Shown here: one piece after another, positions 51,963-60,792 of the stretch
Position numbering within the stretch: position 1 is the stretch's first letter
Layout of the letters: every line of letters begins with the position of its first letter
From: Clavibacter sp. VKM Ac-2872
Lineage (GTDB): Bacteria; Actinomycetota; Actinomycetes; Actinomycetales; Microbacteriaceae
Assembly (NCBI RefSeq): GCF_015351105.1
Contig: NZ_JADKRR010000001.1
Coordinates: forward strand, 973,069 to 1,037,068
Length of the DNA stretch: 64,000 nucleotides
Direction: 5' to 3'
The notes under the pieces: generated by a model
Database searches by the model: none
The model's input: the letters and a program-made list of their open reading frames with translations, nothing else
Told to the model about the DNA's origin: nothing
Position numbers and translations under genes: made by a program

Positions 51963-52009
51963 GAGAGGCGCGAGGGCCGGTGCCTGCACCGTCCGCCCTC
52001 GCGCCTCTC
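51963..52009 (+). terminator. Strong terminator of the signalling operon
   Basis: GAGAGGCGCGAGGG and its exact complement form a 14-bp stem with an inner GGTG/CACC stem, 43 nt after the stop. Confidence 0.85.
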
Positions 52010-52210
52010 CGGTCATCCCGATGACCCGAGCATCGAGATGATCCGCCCCCCGGCGTCGTCTGCTCACCACAGATGGACGACGCCGTGTTGACTGACCCGC
52101 GATGCGGGCCCCCCAGCACGACGAGTCTCACGCAGCGGGAGGGAGCGGCCAAGTCGTCATTTGGGAGGACACGGCATGCGGCGGGCGCACCCGGCGGGCC
52201 GGGCGACCGG
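52010..52210. other. Non-coding gap with a 10-bp hairpin
   Basis: I see no convincing gene here. CGGCGTCGTC (52051-52060) pairs exactly with GACGACGCCG (52076-52085) across a 15-nt loop, and CCCGC-GAT-GCGGG lies at 52099-52111. A frame beginning near 52176 after GGGAGGA runs antisense over accE and is judged a shadow. The hairpin may end accE transcripts or belong to a small RNA. Confidence 0.4.
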
Positions 52211-52444
52211 TCAGCCGGAGAAGCCGCGCCAGCGTCCGGGACCCGGCACCAGCGTGCCGCGCACGCTGCGCTGCGACCGCTGCCACGCGTCCGGCGCGCG
52301 GCGCACGGGCTGCTCGGCGGCCGGTTGCGCCGCCAGCGCCGCGATGACCGCGGTCGCCGCGGCGAGCTCCTCCTCGGTGGGCGCGCCACCGAGCACGCGG
52401 AACCCGCCGATCGCGGCGTCGGCCGGCGTCTGCGCGTCGCTCAC
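52211..52444 (-). CDS. accE: Acyl-CoA carboxylase epsilon subunit
   Basis: This 77-residue protein matches the actinobacterial AccE/PccE family, small subunits that stimulate and hold together the alpha and beta subunits. The typical features are [26 protein letters not shown] at residues 11-36, an Ala/Pro linker, and the conserved C-terminal W-x-R-S segment ([12 protein letters not shown]) followed by the WRGFSG end. The GTG at 52444 overlaps the accD stop (GTGA). Such short genes are easily missed; homology to the epsilon pattern and the overlap make it secure. Confidence 0.88.
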   Translation of the reverse strand: MSDAQTPADAAIGGFRVLGGAPTEEELAAATAVIAALAAQPAAEQPVRRAPDAWQRSQRSVRGTLVPGPGRWRGFSG

Positions 52445-54054
52445 AGCGGGATGTTCCCGTGCTTCTTCGGAGGCAGGCTCGCGCGCTTCGTGCGCAGGGC
52501 CCGCAGGGCCTTCACGACCGACGCGCGCGTGGCCGCCGGCTGGATGACGTTGTCGAGCTCGCCGCGCTCCGCCGCGAGGAACGGGCTCGCCACGTTGTAC
52601 GTGTACTCGTTCGCGAGCCGCGTGCGCACGGCCGCGACGTCCTCTCCTGCCTGCTCGGCGCCCTTGATCTCGCCGCGGTAGAGGATGTTGACGGCGCCCT
52701 GGCCGCCCATCACCGCGATCTCGGCGGTGGGCCACGCGAGGTTGATGTCGGCGCCCAGCTGCTTGGATCCCATGACGATGTACGCGCCGCCGTACGCCTT
52801 CCGCGTGATGACCGTGACGAGCGGCACGGTCGCCTCGGCGTACGCGTACAGGAGCTTCGCGCCGCGGCGGATGACGCCCGTCCACTCCTGCTCGGTGCCG
52901 GGGAGGTACCCGGGCACGTCGACGAGCGTGAGGATCGGGATGGAGAACGCGTCGCAGAAGCGCACGAAGCGGCTGGCCTTCTCGCCCGCCTCGATGTTGA
53001 GCGTGCCGGCCATCGCGTTCGGCTGGTTGGCGACGATGCCGACGGAGCGGCCCTCGACGCGAGCGAACCCGACGATGATGTTCGGCGCGAACAGCGGCTG
53101 CGTCTCGAGGAACTCGCCGTCGTCGACGACGAGCTCGATGATCGTCTTCATGTCGTACGGCTGGTTCGGGCTGTCCGGGATGATCGTGTCGAGCTTGAGG
53201 TCCTGCGCGGTGATCTCGAGGTCGGCCGTGCGCGGGAACTCGGGCAGCTCGGCCAGGTTGTTGTCCGGCAGGAAGCCGAGGAGCGTGCGCGCGTAGTCGA
53301 GCGCGTCGTCCTCGTCGCTGGCGAGGTAGTGCGCGACGCCCGAGACCTTGTTGTGCGTGAGCGCGCCGCCGAGCTCCTCGAAGCCGACCTCCTCGCCCGT
53401 GACGGTCTTGATGACGTCGGGCCCGGTGACGAACATGTGGCTGGTCTTGTCGACCATGATCACGAAGTCGGTGAGGGCGGGGGAGTAGACGGCGCCGCCC
53501 GCGGCCGGGCCCATGATGAGGGAGATCTGCGGGATGACGCCCGACGCGCGCGTGTTGAGGCGGAAGATCTCGCCGTACTTGCCGAGCGCGACAACGCCCT
53601 CCTGGATGCGGGCGCCGCCCGAGTCGAGGATGCCGATGATGGGGACGCCCGTCTTGATGGCGAGCTCCATGACCTTGATGATCTTCTCGCCCGCGACCTC
53701 GCCGAGGGAGCCGCCGAAGATCGTGAAGTCCTGCGAGTACACGGCGACCTGGCGGCCGTTGATGGTGCCCGTGCCCGTGACGACCGAGTCGCCGTAGGGA
53801 CGCTTGGCGTCCATGCCGAAGGCGTGCGTCCGGTGGCGGACGAACTCGTCGAGCTCGACGAACGACCCGTGGTCGAGCAGCTGGTCGATGCGCTCGCGGG
53901 CGGTCATCTTGCCGCGCGCGTGCTGCTTCTCGATGGCGGCCTCGCCGCTCGCGGTGACGGCCTCGTGGTAGCGCCTCTTCAGGTCGGCGAGCTTGCCTGC
54001 GGTCGTGTACATGTCCGGGGCGCCGGCGTCCTCGTCTGGCTCGTGTGCAGTCAC
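52441..54054 (-). CDS. accD: Acyl-CoA carboxylase beta subunit (carboxyltransferase)
   Basis: This 537-residue subunit transfers carboxyl from biotin to acetyl- or propionyl-CoA. Its two crotonase-like halves show [14 protein letters not shown] near residue 48, GGARIQEGV near 144, [13 protein letters not shown] near 180, FVTGPDVIK near 207 and, in the second half, [14 protein letters not shown] near 393 and [14 protein letters not shown] near 465. It resembles AccD5/PccB of mycobacteria. A GTG at 54063 overlaps the -10 box TACAGT, so the GTG at 54054, 7 nt after that box, is chosen. AccE follows; birA is divergent. Confidence 0.93.
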   Translation of the reverse strand: MTAHEPDEDAGAPDMYTTAGKLADLKRRYHEAVTASGEAAIEKQHARGKMTARERIDQLLDHGSFVELDEFVRHRTHAFGMDAKRPYGDSVVTGTGTINGRQVAVYSQDFTIFGGSLGEVAGEKIIKVMELAIKTGVPIIGILDSGGARIQEGVVALGKYGEIFRLNTRASGVIPQISLIMGPAAGGAVYSPALTDFVIMVDKTSHMFVTGPDVIKTVTGEEVGFEELGGALTHNKVSGVAHYLASDEDDALDYARTLLGFLPDNNLAELPEFPRTADLEITAQDLKLDTIIPDSPNQPYDMKTIIELVVDDGEFLETQPLFAPNIIVGFARVEGRSVGIVANQPNAMAGTLNIEAGEKASRFVRFCDAFSIPILTLVDVPGYLPGTEQEWTGVIRRGAKLLYAYAEATVPLVTVITRKAYGGAYIVMGSKQLGADINLAWPTAEIAVMGGQGAVNILYRGEIKGAEQAGEDVAAVRTRLANEYTYNVASPFLAAERGELDNVIQPAATRASVVKALRALRTKRASLPPKKHGNIPL

Positions 54055-54061
54055 CCGCCTC

Positions 54062-54067
54062 ACTGTA
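54062..54067 (-). promoter_or_regulatory. -10 box of accD-accE, leaderless
   Basis: TACAGT on the minus strand, 7 nt, then the GTG at 54054. This placement excludes the upstream GTG at 54063 as start. Confidence 0.6.
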
Positions 54068-54149
54068 CCGGCGGGTGCGCGCCCCGCTCTTGTGGACCAC
54101 GCACAGAAGACGGCGCATCCGGGGTGCGGTGTCCTCCTGATCCGCTCGG

Positions 54150-54155
54150 TACGGT
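54150..54155 (+). promoter_or_regulatory. -10 box of birA, leaderless
   Basis: TACGGT, 6 nt, then the ATG at 54162. It is divergent from the accD promoter. Confidence 0.6.
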
Positions 54156-54161
54156 GACGTC

Positions 54162-54944
54162 ATGGACCTCCCGCTCAGCCGCCGCGCCGCCCCGCGCCTC
54201 CTCGCCCTGGACACGGTCGGCTCGACCAACGACGAGCTCTCCCGGCGGGCGACCGCGGATCCGGCCGGGTGGCCGGACGGATCCGTCGTGCTCACCCTCG
54301 ACCAGACGGCGGGGCGCGGCCGCCGTGGCCGCGTCTGGGTGGCGCCGCCCGGGCGGACGCTCGCGGTGAGCGTGCTCTGCGCTCCCGGGCGCGCGGACCT
54401 CGACCCCGGATGGCTGCCGCTCATCGCCGGGCTCGCGCTCGTCGCGACCCTGCGCGACGTCGTGCCCCCGCCCGCCGAGGTGACCCTCAAGTGGCCGAAC
54501 GACGTGCACGTGGACGGGCGGAAGGTGTCCGGGATCCTCGGCGAGCTCGTCGCGCCGGGCCGCATGCTGGTGGGCACGGGCCTCAACCTCACGCTCGAGG
54601 AGCAGGAGCTGCCGACGCCCACCTCCACGTCGCTGCGGCTCGCGGGCGTGCCGCACCCCGACGTGGACGCGGTCCTGGCCGCCTACCTGGCCGCGTTCCG
54701 CGCCAGGTACCTGGCCTGGGTTGCCGCCGACGGCGACGCGCGCGCCGCGGGCCTCGTCGACGAGCTGGCCCGCACCTGCGCCACCATCGGCCGCGCCGTC
54801 CGCGTCGAGCTGCCGGGCGGCGGCGAGCTCCTCGGGCGCGCCACCGGGGTCGACGACGACGGGCGGCTCACCGTGGAGTCCGCCGGGGATCCGGCCGTGA
54901 CGTCTGTCGCCGCCGGGGACGTGACGCATCTGCGGTATCAATGA
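54162..54944 (+). CDS. birA: Biotin--[acetyl-CoA-carboxylase] ligase
   Basis: This 260-residue enzyme activates biotin and attaches it to the AccA biotinyl domain. The biotin-AMP loop QTAGRGRRGRVW lies near residue 49, with TVGSTNDEL near 18, LKWPNDVHVDGRKVSGIL near 107 and GTGLNL near 143. The small C-terminal domain has the SH3-like GRATGVDDDGRLTVES. There is no N-terminal helix-turn-helix, so it is a monofunctional class I ligase without repressor activity. It is divergent from accD, whose partner it biotinylates. Confidence 0.93.
   Translation: MDLPLSRRAAPRLLALDTVGSTNDELSRRATADPAGWPDGSVVLTLDQTAGRGRRGRVWVAPPGRTLAVSVLCAPGRADLDPGWLPLIAGLALVATLRDVVPPPAEVTLKWPNDVHVDGRKVSGILGELVAPGRMLVGTGLNLTLEEQELPTPTSTSLRLAGVPHPDVDAVLAAYLAAFRARYLAWVAADGDARAAGLVDELARTCATIGRAVRVELPGGGELLGRATGVDDDGRLTVESAGDPAVTSVAAGDVTHLRYQ
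54936..54941 (+). promoter_or_regulatory. Possible -10 box inside birA end, for the PH-domain gene
   Basis: TATCAA, 6 nt, then the ATG at 54948. It fits the leaderless spacing but is weak and overlaps the birA stop; cotranscription with birA is equally likely. Confidence 0.35.
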
Positions 54945-54947
54945 GGC

Positions 54948-55742
54948 ATGGCGCACACGGGTGACACGCAGCGGTACGCACCCGGAGAGGGCGGGCGGGC
55001 GCTCCCCGTCCGCGGCGGACGTCGGGCCCGCCGCAAGGCCGAGAAGGAGGAGCGCCGTCGCGTCGCCGAGGACGAGGCCGGCCGCCTGACCGCGCCGCAC
55101 GACGTGGATCCGCGCCTCGGGCGCCCGGCCGCGCCGCCCGCCGCGCCGCCGCAGCAGATGGTCGCCGCCGACCCGGAGCGCGTCCTCGTCCGCCTCCGCC
55201 CGCACGGCCGCGCGCTGACGCTCCCGGTGCTGCTGCTGCTCGCGATCTGCCTCACGGGCGGGTACTTCGGCGGCTGGTTCCCGGAGCCGTGGGAGAACGC
55301 GCTGCTGCTCGTGTCGCTCGCCGGCGTCGCGGTCTTCGTCACCCTGCTGCCCGTGCTCGTCTGGCTGAACCGCCGCTACACGGTGACGACGAGGCGCCTC
55401 ATCGTGTCGCACGGCTTCTTCGTGCGCACCCGGCAGGAGCTGCTGCACTCCCGCGGATACGACGTGACCCTCCGCCGCGGCCCGCTGCAGCACCTGCACC
55501 GCAGCGGCCACGTCACCATCAACGCCGGCCTGGAGTCGCCCGTCGTGCTCCGGGACGTGCCGTCCGCGGTGCTCGTCGTCCAGGCGCTGCAGGACCTCAT
55601 GGAGGAGAACGCCAACATGGTGGCCGAGCGCCGCCGCCAGGAGGAGTCGCGCCGCGGGCGGCCAGGCGACCCGGCCTGGCGGCAGCAGGACGAGCCCCGA
55701 TCCGTGTGGCCGGACGACACGCAGCCCTGGCAGCGCGGCTGA
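54948..55742 (+). CDS. PH-domain-containing membrane protein
   Basis: This 264-residue protein has a basic, disordered N-terminus (1-70, GRRARRKAEKEERRR), two hydrophobic helices (about 83-100 and 110-132, LTLPVLLLLAICL and LLLVSLAGVAVFV), and a bacterial PH (bPH/DUF304-like) domain from about 135. That domain reads RRYTVTTRRLIVSHGFFVRTRQELLHSRGYDVTL in its first strands. The C-terminus is a charged helix followed by an acidic tail. The role is unknown; family members are often linked to membrane or cell-wall stress. It follows birA by 3 nt, an association common in actinobacteria. Confidence 0.85.
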   Translation: MAHTGDTQRYAPGEGGRALPVRGGRRARRKAEKEERRRVAEDEAGRLTAPHDVDPRLGRPAAPPAAPPQQMVAADPERVLVRLRPHGRALTLPVLLLLAICLTGGYFGGWFPEPWENALLLVSLAGVAVFVTLLPVLVWLNRRYTVTTRRLIVSHGFFVRTRQELLHSRGYDVTLRRGPLQHLHRSGHVTINAGLESPVVLRDVPSAVLVVQALQDLMEENANMVAERRRQEESRRGRPGDPAWRQQDEPRSVWPDDTQPWQRG

Positions 55743-55782
55743 CCGGCATCCGGTCGCCGGACGGCCTCGCGGAGTCGGGACC

Positions 55783-56286
55783 CTAGGAGACCGCGACCCG
55801 GTCGGCGTCCTCGGCGCGGGCCGACGCCGGCGGGGCCGCATGGCGACGCGCGGGGGAGTACACCCACTGGCGGTAGAGCACGAAGCGCACCGCGGATCCG
55901 AGCCCCAGGCCGATGACGTTGGCGGACACGTTGTCCGCGAGCGGCGACGTCAACCCCAGGACGTAGTGCGAGACGAAGAGGCATGCGAGCCCGATGGCCA
56001 TGCCGATCACGCTGACCGCCAGGAACTCGAGCGCCTCCCGACCCCGGCGCGTGGTGCGCTGCGTGCCGAAGGTCCAGTAGCGGTTGCCCACCCAGTTGAC
56101 GGCGATGGCGACCACGGTCGAGGCGACCTTGGCGAGCAGCGGTCCGGCCTCGACGGCGTCGGGGTGCAGCACGGTGGCGCGCAGCAGGTTGAAGACCGTG
56201 AGGTCCACCATGAAGCCCACGCCGCCGACGACGCCGAACTGCGCGATCTGGACGCCGAGCGACGCGAGGGGACGACGGGGGGACAT
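55783..56286 (-). CDS. GtrA-family membrane protein
   Basis: This 167-residue protein has four predicted helices. QFGVVGGVGFMVDLTVFNLL at residues 15-34 and NWVGNRYWTF near 77 are the GtrA signatures; VRFVLYRQWVY near residue 135 is the last conserved segment. GtrA proteins probably flip or help transport lipid-linked sugars for polysaccharide or glycolipid modification, which fits the nearby sugar genes. The ATG at 56286 has GGACC upstream. It is divergent from purK. Confidence 0.88.
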   Translation of the reverse strand: MSPRRPLASLGVQIAQFGVVGGVGFMVDLTVFNLLRATVLHPDAVEAGPLLAKVASTVVAIAVNWVGNRYWTFGTQRTTRRGREALEFLAVSVIGMAIGLACLFVSHYVLGLTSPLADNVSANVIGLGLGSAVRFVLYRQWVYSPARRHAAPPASARAEDADRVAVS

Positions 56287-56336
56287 GGGCGGGGTCCGTC
56301 CTGGATGGGGGAGGATGGCGGGTGGCGTGACGGACG

Positions 56337-56342
56337 ATGATA
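56337..56342 (-). promoter_or_regulatory. -10 box (TATCAT) of gtrA-like gene
   Basis: TATCAT on the minus strand predicts a start near 56330 and a leader of about 44 nt. Confidence 0.45.
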
Positions 56343-56422
56343 CCGGCTGGTCCCGCCCACCGACCGTCCCCAGGCCGCCCGCCGGCGCCTGCGGGCCCAC
56401 CCACCTGCACCAGGAGGACACC

Positions 56423-57550
56423 ATGACGCCCACCGTCGGAGTCGTCGGAGGCGGCCAGCTCGCCCGGATGATGATCGCGCCCGCCGTGGAGCTCGGCATC
56501 GGGATCCGCGTGCTCGCCGAGGCCGACGGCATGTCCGCCGGCCTGGCCGCCACGGCCGTCGGCGACTACCGCGACCTCGACGTCGTCCGCGCCTTCGCGC
56601 GCGACGTGGACGTCATCACGTTCGACCACGAGCACGTGCCGCAGCACGTCCTGCGCGCGCTCGTCGCCGAGGGCGTCGCGGTGCACCCGGGACCGGACGC
56701 GCTGCTCGTCGCGCAGGACAAGCTCCTCATGCGCGAGCGGCTCGAGCAGCTCGGGGTCCCCGTGCCGATCTGGGCGCGCGTCGCCGACCAGCAGGCGCTC
56801 GCCGCCTTCCTCGCCGACAACGGCGGCGTCGCGGTCGTGAAGACGCCGCGCGGAGGCTACGACGGCAAGGGCGTGCGGGTGGTGCGCTCCGCCGAGGAGG
56901 CCGACGACTGGTTCGCCGCGCTCGGCCCGGGCGACGCGCTGCTGGCCGAGGAGCTCGTCGACTACGCCCGCGAGCTCGCGCAGTCCGTCGCGCGCCGCCC
57001 CTCCGGGGACATCGCCGCCTGGCCCGTCGTCGAGTCGATCCAGCGCGACGGCGTGTGCGCGGAGGTCATCGCCCCGGCGCACGGCGCGAGCGCCCGGCTC
57101 CGCGAGACGGCGGAGGACATGGCCCGCGGGATCGCGGAGGGGCTCGGCGTCACGGGCGTGCTCGCGGTCGAGCTGTTCGAGACCGTCGACGGGCGCCTCC
57201 TCGTCAACGAGCTGGCCATGCGCCCGCACAACACGGGCCACTGGTCGATGGACGGCGCGGTCACCGGCCAGTTCGAGCAGCACCTGCGCGCGGTGCTCGA
57301 CCTGCCCCTCGGATCCACCCGGCCGCTCGCGCCGTGGTCGGTGATGATCAACGTGCTGGGCGGGCCCGAGTCCGGCACCGTCGCGGACCGCTACCCCCGT
57401 GCGCTCGCCGACCAGCCGGAGGCGCGCTTCCACTTCTACGGCAAGGACTCGCGACCCGGTCGCAAGGTCGGGCACGTCACGGTGGTGGGCGACGACCTGG
57501 ACGAGACCGCGTACCGGGCCCGCGCGGCCGCCGCCTTCTTCCGCGGCTGA
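56423..57550 (+). CDS. purK: N5-carboxyaminoimidazole ribonucleotide synthase
   Basis: This 375-residue ATP-grasp enzyme converts AIR, bicarbonate and ATP to N5-CAIR in purine synthesis. The N-terminal VGVVGGGQLARMM, the ATP-grasp KTPRGGYDGKGV near residue 137, and the ELFETVDGRLLVNELAMRPHNTGHW segment near 251 carrying metal ligands are family hallmarks. The ATG at 56423 has AGGAGGA 6 nt upstream, a rare strong Shine-Dalgarno in this window. It works directly with purE, the next gene, but the two are separated by 135 nt and purE has its own promoter. Confidence 0.95.
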   Translation: MTPTVGVVGGGQLARMMIAPAVELGIGIRVLAEADGMSAGLAATAVGDYRDLDVVRAFARDVDVITFDHEHVPQHVLRALVAEGVAVHPGPDALLVAQDKLLMRERLEQLGVPVPIWARVADQQALAAFLADNGGVAVVKTPRGGYDGKGVRVVRSAEEADDWFAALGPGDALLAEELVDYARELAQSVARRPSGDIAAWPVVESIQRDGVCAEVIAPAHGASARLRETAEDMARGIAEGLGVTGVLAVELFETVDGRLLVNELAMRPHNTGHWSMDGAVTGQFEQHLRAVLDLPLGSTRPLAPWSVMINVLGGPESGTVADRYPRALADQPEARFHFYGKDSRPGRKVGHVTVVGDDLDETAYRARAAAAFFRG

Positions 57551-57672
57551 CCGGCTACCCGGCGGGGCCCGTGCGCGGGGGCGCGCGTCGGATCCCGCGG
57601 GGGCGCTCGCGGACGTCGCGGATCGGCCGGGCGCGGGCTGCGTGGCGCAGCGGGCGTCGAGGATCCGCCACC

Positions 57673-57678
57673 TAGCAT
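57673..57678 (+). promoter_or_regulatory. -10 box of purE, leaderless
   Basis: TAGCAT, 7 nt, then the GTG at 57686. The ATG at 57677 lies inside the hexamer and so cannot be in the transcript. Confidence 0.6.
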
Positions 57679-57685
57679 GGAGCCC

Positions 57686-58201
57686 GTGAATCCCGACACC
57701 CCTGCACTCGTCGGCCTCGTCATGGGCTCCGACTCCGACTGGAACGTGATGGAGAAGGCGTCCCGCGCGCTCGACGCCCTCGGCATCGCCCACGAGGTCG
57801 AGGTGCTGTCCGCGCACCGCACGCCCGAGCGCATGATCGCCTACGGGCAGACCGCGCGCGAGCGGGGGATCCGCGTCATCGTCGCGGGGGCGGGCGGCGC
57901 CGCGCACCTCCCCGGCATGCTCGCCTCCGTCACCACCCTGCCCGTCATCGGCGTGCCCGTGCCCCTGGCGACCCTCGACGGCATGGACTCCCTGCTCTCG
58001 ATCGTGCAGATGCCCGCGGGCGTGCCCGTCGCCACCGTCTCCATCGGCGGCGCGGAGAACGCGGGGCTGCTCGCCGCGCGCATCCTCTCGACGTCCGACG
58101 ACCGCATCGCGGACGCCCTCGCGCGCCACCGCGCCGAGCTCGCGGAGCTCGTGGAGCGCAAGAACGCCGCCCTGCAGCAGAAGGTGTCGTCCCGCACGTG
58201 A
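57686..58201 (+). CDS. purE: N5-carboxyaminoimidazole ribonucleotide mutase
   Basis: This 171-residue enzyme moves the carboxyl of N5-CAIR to give CAIR. The CAIR-binding [13 protein letters not shown] near residue 12, [11 protein letters not shown] near 42 with the catalytic His, and [14 protein letters not shown] near 71 are diagnostic. Two starts are possible; the GTG at 57686 is chosen over the ATG at 57677, because the ATG overlaps the -10 box TAGCAT. The GTGA at its end couples it to the LytR-type gene. The -10 and start arrangement predicts a leaderless mRNA. Confidence 0.94.
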   Translation: MNPDTPALVGLVMGSDSDWNVMEKASRALDALGIAHEVEVLSAHRTPERMIAYGQTARERGIRVIVAGAGGAAHLPGMLASVTTLPVIGVPVPLATLDGMDSLLSIVQMPAGVPVATVSIGGAENAGLLAARILSTSDDRIADALARHRAELAELVERKNAALQQKVSSRT

Positions 58202-59547
58202 GCCTGACCCAGCCGATCCGGCACCCGGACACCCGGTCCCCGCGCATCATGACCACCCGGGCCTGGTGGCTCGTGGTGCTGAACGTCCTCATCCCCGGAT
58301 CCGCCCAGGTCCTCGCGGGGAACCGTCGCCTGGGTCGGATCGGCCTCGCCTCCACGCTCGCCGTCTGGGCGCTCGCCGTGGTCGTCGGGGGGTTCGCGCT
58401 GTTCGCCCGCGGCGCCCTCATCCAGGTCGTGTCCCAGGAGTGGCTGCTCGTCGTGCTGCAGGTGCTGCTCGCGGCCTACGCCGTGCTCTGGGTCGTGCTC
58501 GCGCTCGACACGCTGCGGCTCACCCGCATCGTGCGCGTCGCCCCCCGGGCCCGGCCGATCATCGCGGCGCTCTCGGTGCTGCTCCTGGTCGGCACGGCCG
58601 GATCCGCGGGCTACGCCGCCTACATCGTGGGCGTCGGCCGCGGCGCCCTCGGCGGGATCTTCGGCGACTACGCCACCGAGGCCCCCGTCGACGGGCGGTA
58701 CAACATCATGCTGCTGGGCGGCGACGCGGGCAGCGACCGGGCGGGCCTGCGTCCCGACAGCATCACCGTCGTGAGCATCGACGCCGACACCGGGCGCGCG
58801 ACCATGGTCGGCCTGCCGCGCGACATGGAGAAGGTGCCGTTCTCCGACGGCTCGCCCCTCCAGAAGCGCTACCCGAACGGCTACCAGCGCTGCGACGTGG
58901 ACGCCTGCATGCTCAACTCGATCTACACCGAGGTCGAGGTCTACAAGCAGGACCTCTACCCCGACGCGAAGGCGAAGGGCAGCCTCCCCGGCATCGAGGC
59001 GATGCGCGAGGCCGTGCAGGGCGTCACGGGGCTCACGATCCAGTACTACGCGCTCATCGACATGCAGGGCTTCTCCGAGATGGTGGACGCGCTCGGCGGC
59101 ATCGACATCGACGTCAAGCGCCGCATCGGCATGGGATCCGGGCACGACGACAAGTTCCGGCCGGTGCCCATCCCCGAGTGGATCGAGCCCGGGGAGCAGA
59201 AGCTCGACGGCTACCACGCGCTCTGGTACGCGCGCTCCCGCTACCAGACCACCGACTACGACCGCATGTCGCGCCAGCGCGAGGTGCAGCAGGCGGTGCT
59301 GAAGCAGTTCGACCCGGCTAACGTGCTCACCAAGTTCGACGCGATCGCCCAGGCCGGGCAGCAGGTGGTCAAGACCGACATCCCCCGCGGCATGCTCGGC
59401 TACTTCACGCAGCTCGCGCTGAAGACGAAGGACCAGCCCATCGACGACCTGGAGATCGTGCCGCCGCGGTTCGACTCCCAGAAGCCCGACTTCCCGGCCA
59501 TCCGCCAGGCGATCCAGCAGCAGTTCGCGAACGGCTCCGCGGGCTGA
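58198..59547 (+). CDS. LytR-CpsA-Psr family cell-wall glycopolymer ligase
   Basis: This 449-residue protein has a cytoplasmic N-terminus, three or four hydrophobic segments (about 20-145) and an extracellular LCP domain starting [22 protein letters not shown] near residue 170. It continues with [31 protein letters not shown] and [23 protein letters not shown] near 341. The Arg/Asp residues that bind polyprenyl-pyrophosphate are present. LCP proteins attach glycopolymers (teichoic acid, arabinogalactan or exopolysaccharide) to peptidoglycan. The GTG overlaps the purE stop. The downstream sugar genes fit this role. Confidence 0.9.
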   Translation: MSLTQPIRHPDTRSPRIMTTRAWWLVVLNVLIPGSAQVLAGNRRLGRIGLASTLAVWALAVVVGGFALFARGALIQVVSQEWLLVVLQVLLAAYAVLWVVLALDTLRLTRIVRVAPRARPIIAALSVLLLVGTAGSAGYAAYIVGVGRGALGGIFGDYATEAPVDGRYNIMLLGGDAGSDRAGLRPDSITVVSIDADTGRATMVGLPRDMEKVPFSDGSPLQKRYPNGYQRCDVDACMLNSIYTEVEVYKQDLYPDAKAKGSLPGIEAMREAVQGVTGLTIQYYALIDMQGFSEMVDALGGIDIDVKRRIGMGSGHDDKFRPVPIPEWIEPGEQKLDGYHALWYARSRYQTTDYDRMSRQREVQQAVLKQFDPANVLTKFDAIAQAGQQVVKTDIPRGMLGYFTQLALKTKDQPIDDLEIVPPRFDSQKPDFPAIRQAIQQQFANGSAG

Positions 59548-59565
59548 CCCCGGAGGCGGCCGCGC

Positions 59566-60705
59566 CTACAGGTCCGCGTGCAGCTGCCAGACCTTCTCCG
59601 CGGAGTCCCGCCAGCTGAAGGCACGTGCGCGATCCTGGCCGACCACGGCGAGGCGCTCCCGCGCGGCCGTGTCGGACAGCAGGCCGCCGATCGCCTGGGC
59701 GAGGCGCAGCGGGTAGCCGGCGGCGTCCTCACGGGGCACAACGACGCCCGCGTCGGCCGCGACCTCGAGGAGCGCGGGCGCGTCCGAGTGGACGACGGGA
59801 GTCCCGAAGGACAGCGCCTCCACGACCGGGAGCCCGAAGCCCTCCGAGAGGCTGGGGTGCACGAAGACCGTGGCGCGGTCGAGCGCGACGGCCAGGTCGG
59901 CGTCCGTGAGGGATCCGAGGCTGCGCACGCGCGACGGATCGACGCCCGCCTCGTCCGCCACCTGCGCGAGCTCGACGTCGCCCCACGTCGCGGGGCCGAC
60001 GATGAGGAGCGGCAGGTCGCCGGTCTCCGGGCGCACGAGCGCCTGCACGAGCGCCTGGACGCCCTTGCGCGGCTCGAGGCTCCCGACGGTGAGCAGGTAC
60101 TCGGCGGGCAGGTCGAGCTCCGCGGCACGGGCGGCGGGATCCGCGGGCAGGGCGATGCGCGGGCTGACGGCTCCGCCGATCACGCGCACCCGGTCGCCCA
60201 GGTCGACGTAGCGCGCCAGCTCCTCCGCCAGCGCGTGCGACGGGACGACGACGGCGTCGGCGTGCTTGCGCGCGCGCTTGGCCATGGCCTTGGTCCAGGC
60301 GACGGACGCGCTCGTCATGCTCTCGGGGTGGGTCCACGCGTTGACGTCGTGGATGGTGGCGACGATCTGGTCGTTCGTGTTCACGCGGTCGTGGCGGCGC
60401 AGCGGCGCGAGGAGGCCGGGCGCGTGGACCATGCCGGTCGTGCCGGGCGTCGGCAGGCCCAGCTGCCAGGCGCGGGAGAGCTCCCGGCGGGGCAGTGGGA
60501 CGCGCGTGATGCGCGCGAGGCCGGGCAGCCGCGCCTCGAGGTCGGCCGTCTGCTCGGGCGTGATCGCGGAGACGACCCCCTCGACCTCGCACCCGCTGGG
60601 CGTCGCGGCGACGATGGCTCTCGTCAGGTCCTCGGCGTAGTGGCCGATGCCGCCGGGCGTGGGGCCGGTCAGCTGGTCGATGATCACGCGCAGCGTGGTG
60701 GTCAC
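59566..60705 (-). CDS. GT4-family glycosyltransferase
   Basis: This 379-residue GT-B enzyme begins LRVIIDQLTGPTPGGIGHYAEDL, typical of GT4 mannosyl/rhamnosyl transferases. The donor domain has TVGSLEPRKGVQAL near residue 205 and SEGFGLPVVEALSFGTPVV near 284 with the E-x7-E pair. The GTG at 60705 has GGAGGACC upstream, whereas a longer frame to 60750 lacks this signal. Beside tagGH and rmlBD, it probably builds a rhamnose-containing surface glycan. The sugar transferred is not evident. Confidence 0.87.
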   Translation of the reverse strand: MTTTLRVIIDQLTGPTPGGIGHYAEDLTRAIVAATPSGCEVEGVVSAITPEQTADLEARLPGLARITRVPLPRRELSRAWQLGLPTPGTTGMVHAPGLLAPLRRHDRVNTNDQIVATIHDVNAWTHPESMTSASVAWTKAMAKRARKHADAVVVPSHALAEELARYVDLGDRVRVIGGAVSPRIALPADPAARAAELDLPAEYLLTVGSLEPRKGVQALVQALVRPETGDLPLLIVGPATWGDVELAQVADEAGVDPSRVRSLGSLTDADLAVALDRATVFVHPSLSEGFGLPVVEALSFGTPVVHSDAPALLEVAADAGVVVPREDAAGYPLRLAQAIGGLLSDTAARERLAVVGQDRARAFSWRDSAEKVWQLHADL

Positions 60706-60748
60706 GGTCCTCCATCGCGCGGGTGTCGGGTCGGCCCGCGGGAGGACC

Positions 60749-60754
60749 ATCGTA
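60749..60754 (-). promoter_or_regulatory. -10 box (TACGAT) of glycosyltransferase gene
   Basis: TACGAT on the minus strand predicts a start near 60742 and a leader of about 37 nt with GGAGGACC before the GTG at 60705. Confidence 0.5.
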
Positions 60755-60792
60755 CCGACGCGGCGCCCGGGATCGGGGAGGAGCGCCCGGGG

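Noticed and set aside
52161-52547. Plus-strand frame after GGGAGGA near 52165
   Set aside because: It continues antisense over accE and accD, and its Arg/Ala/Ser-rich, Cys-scattered composition is that of a shadow. accE on the other strand fits a known family.
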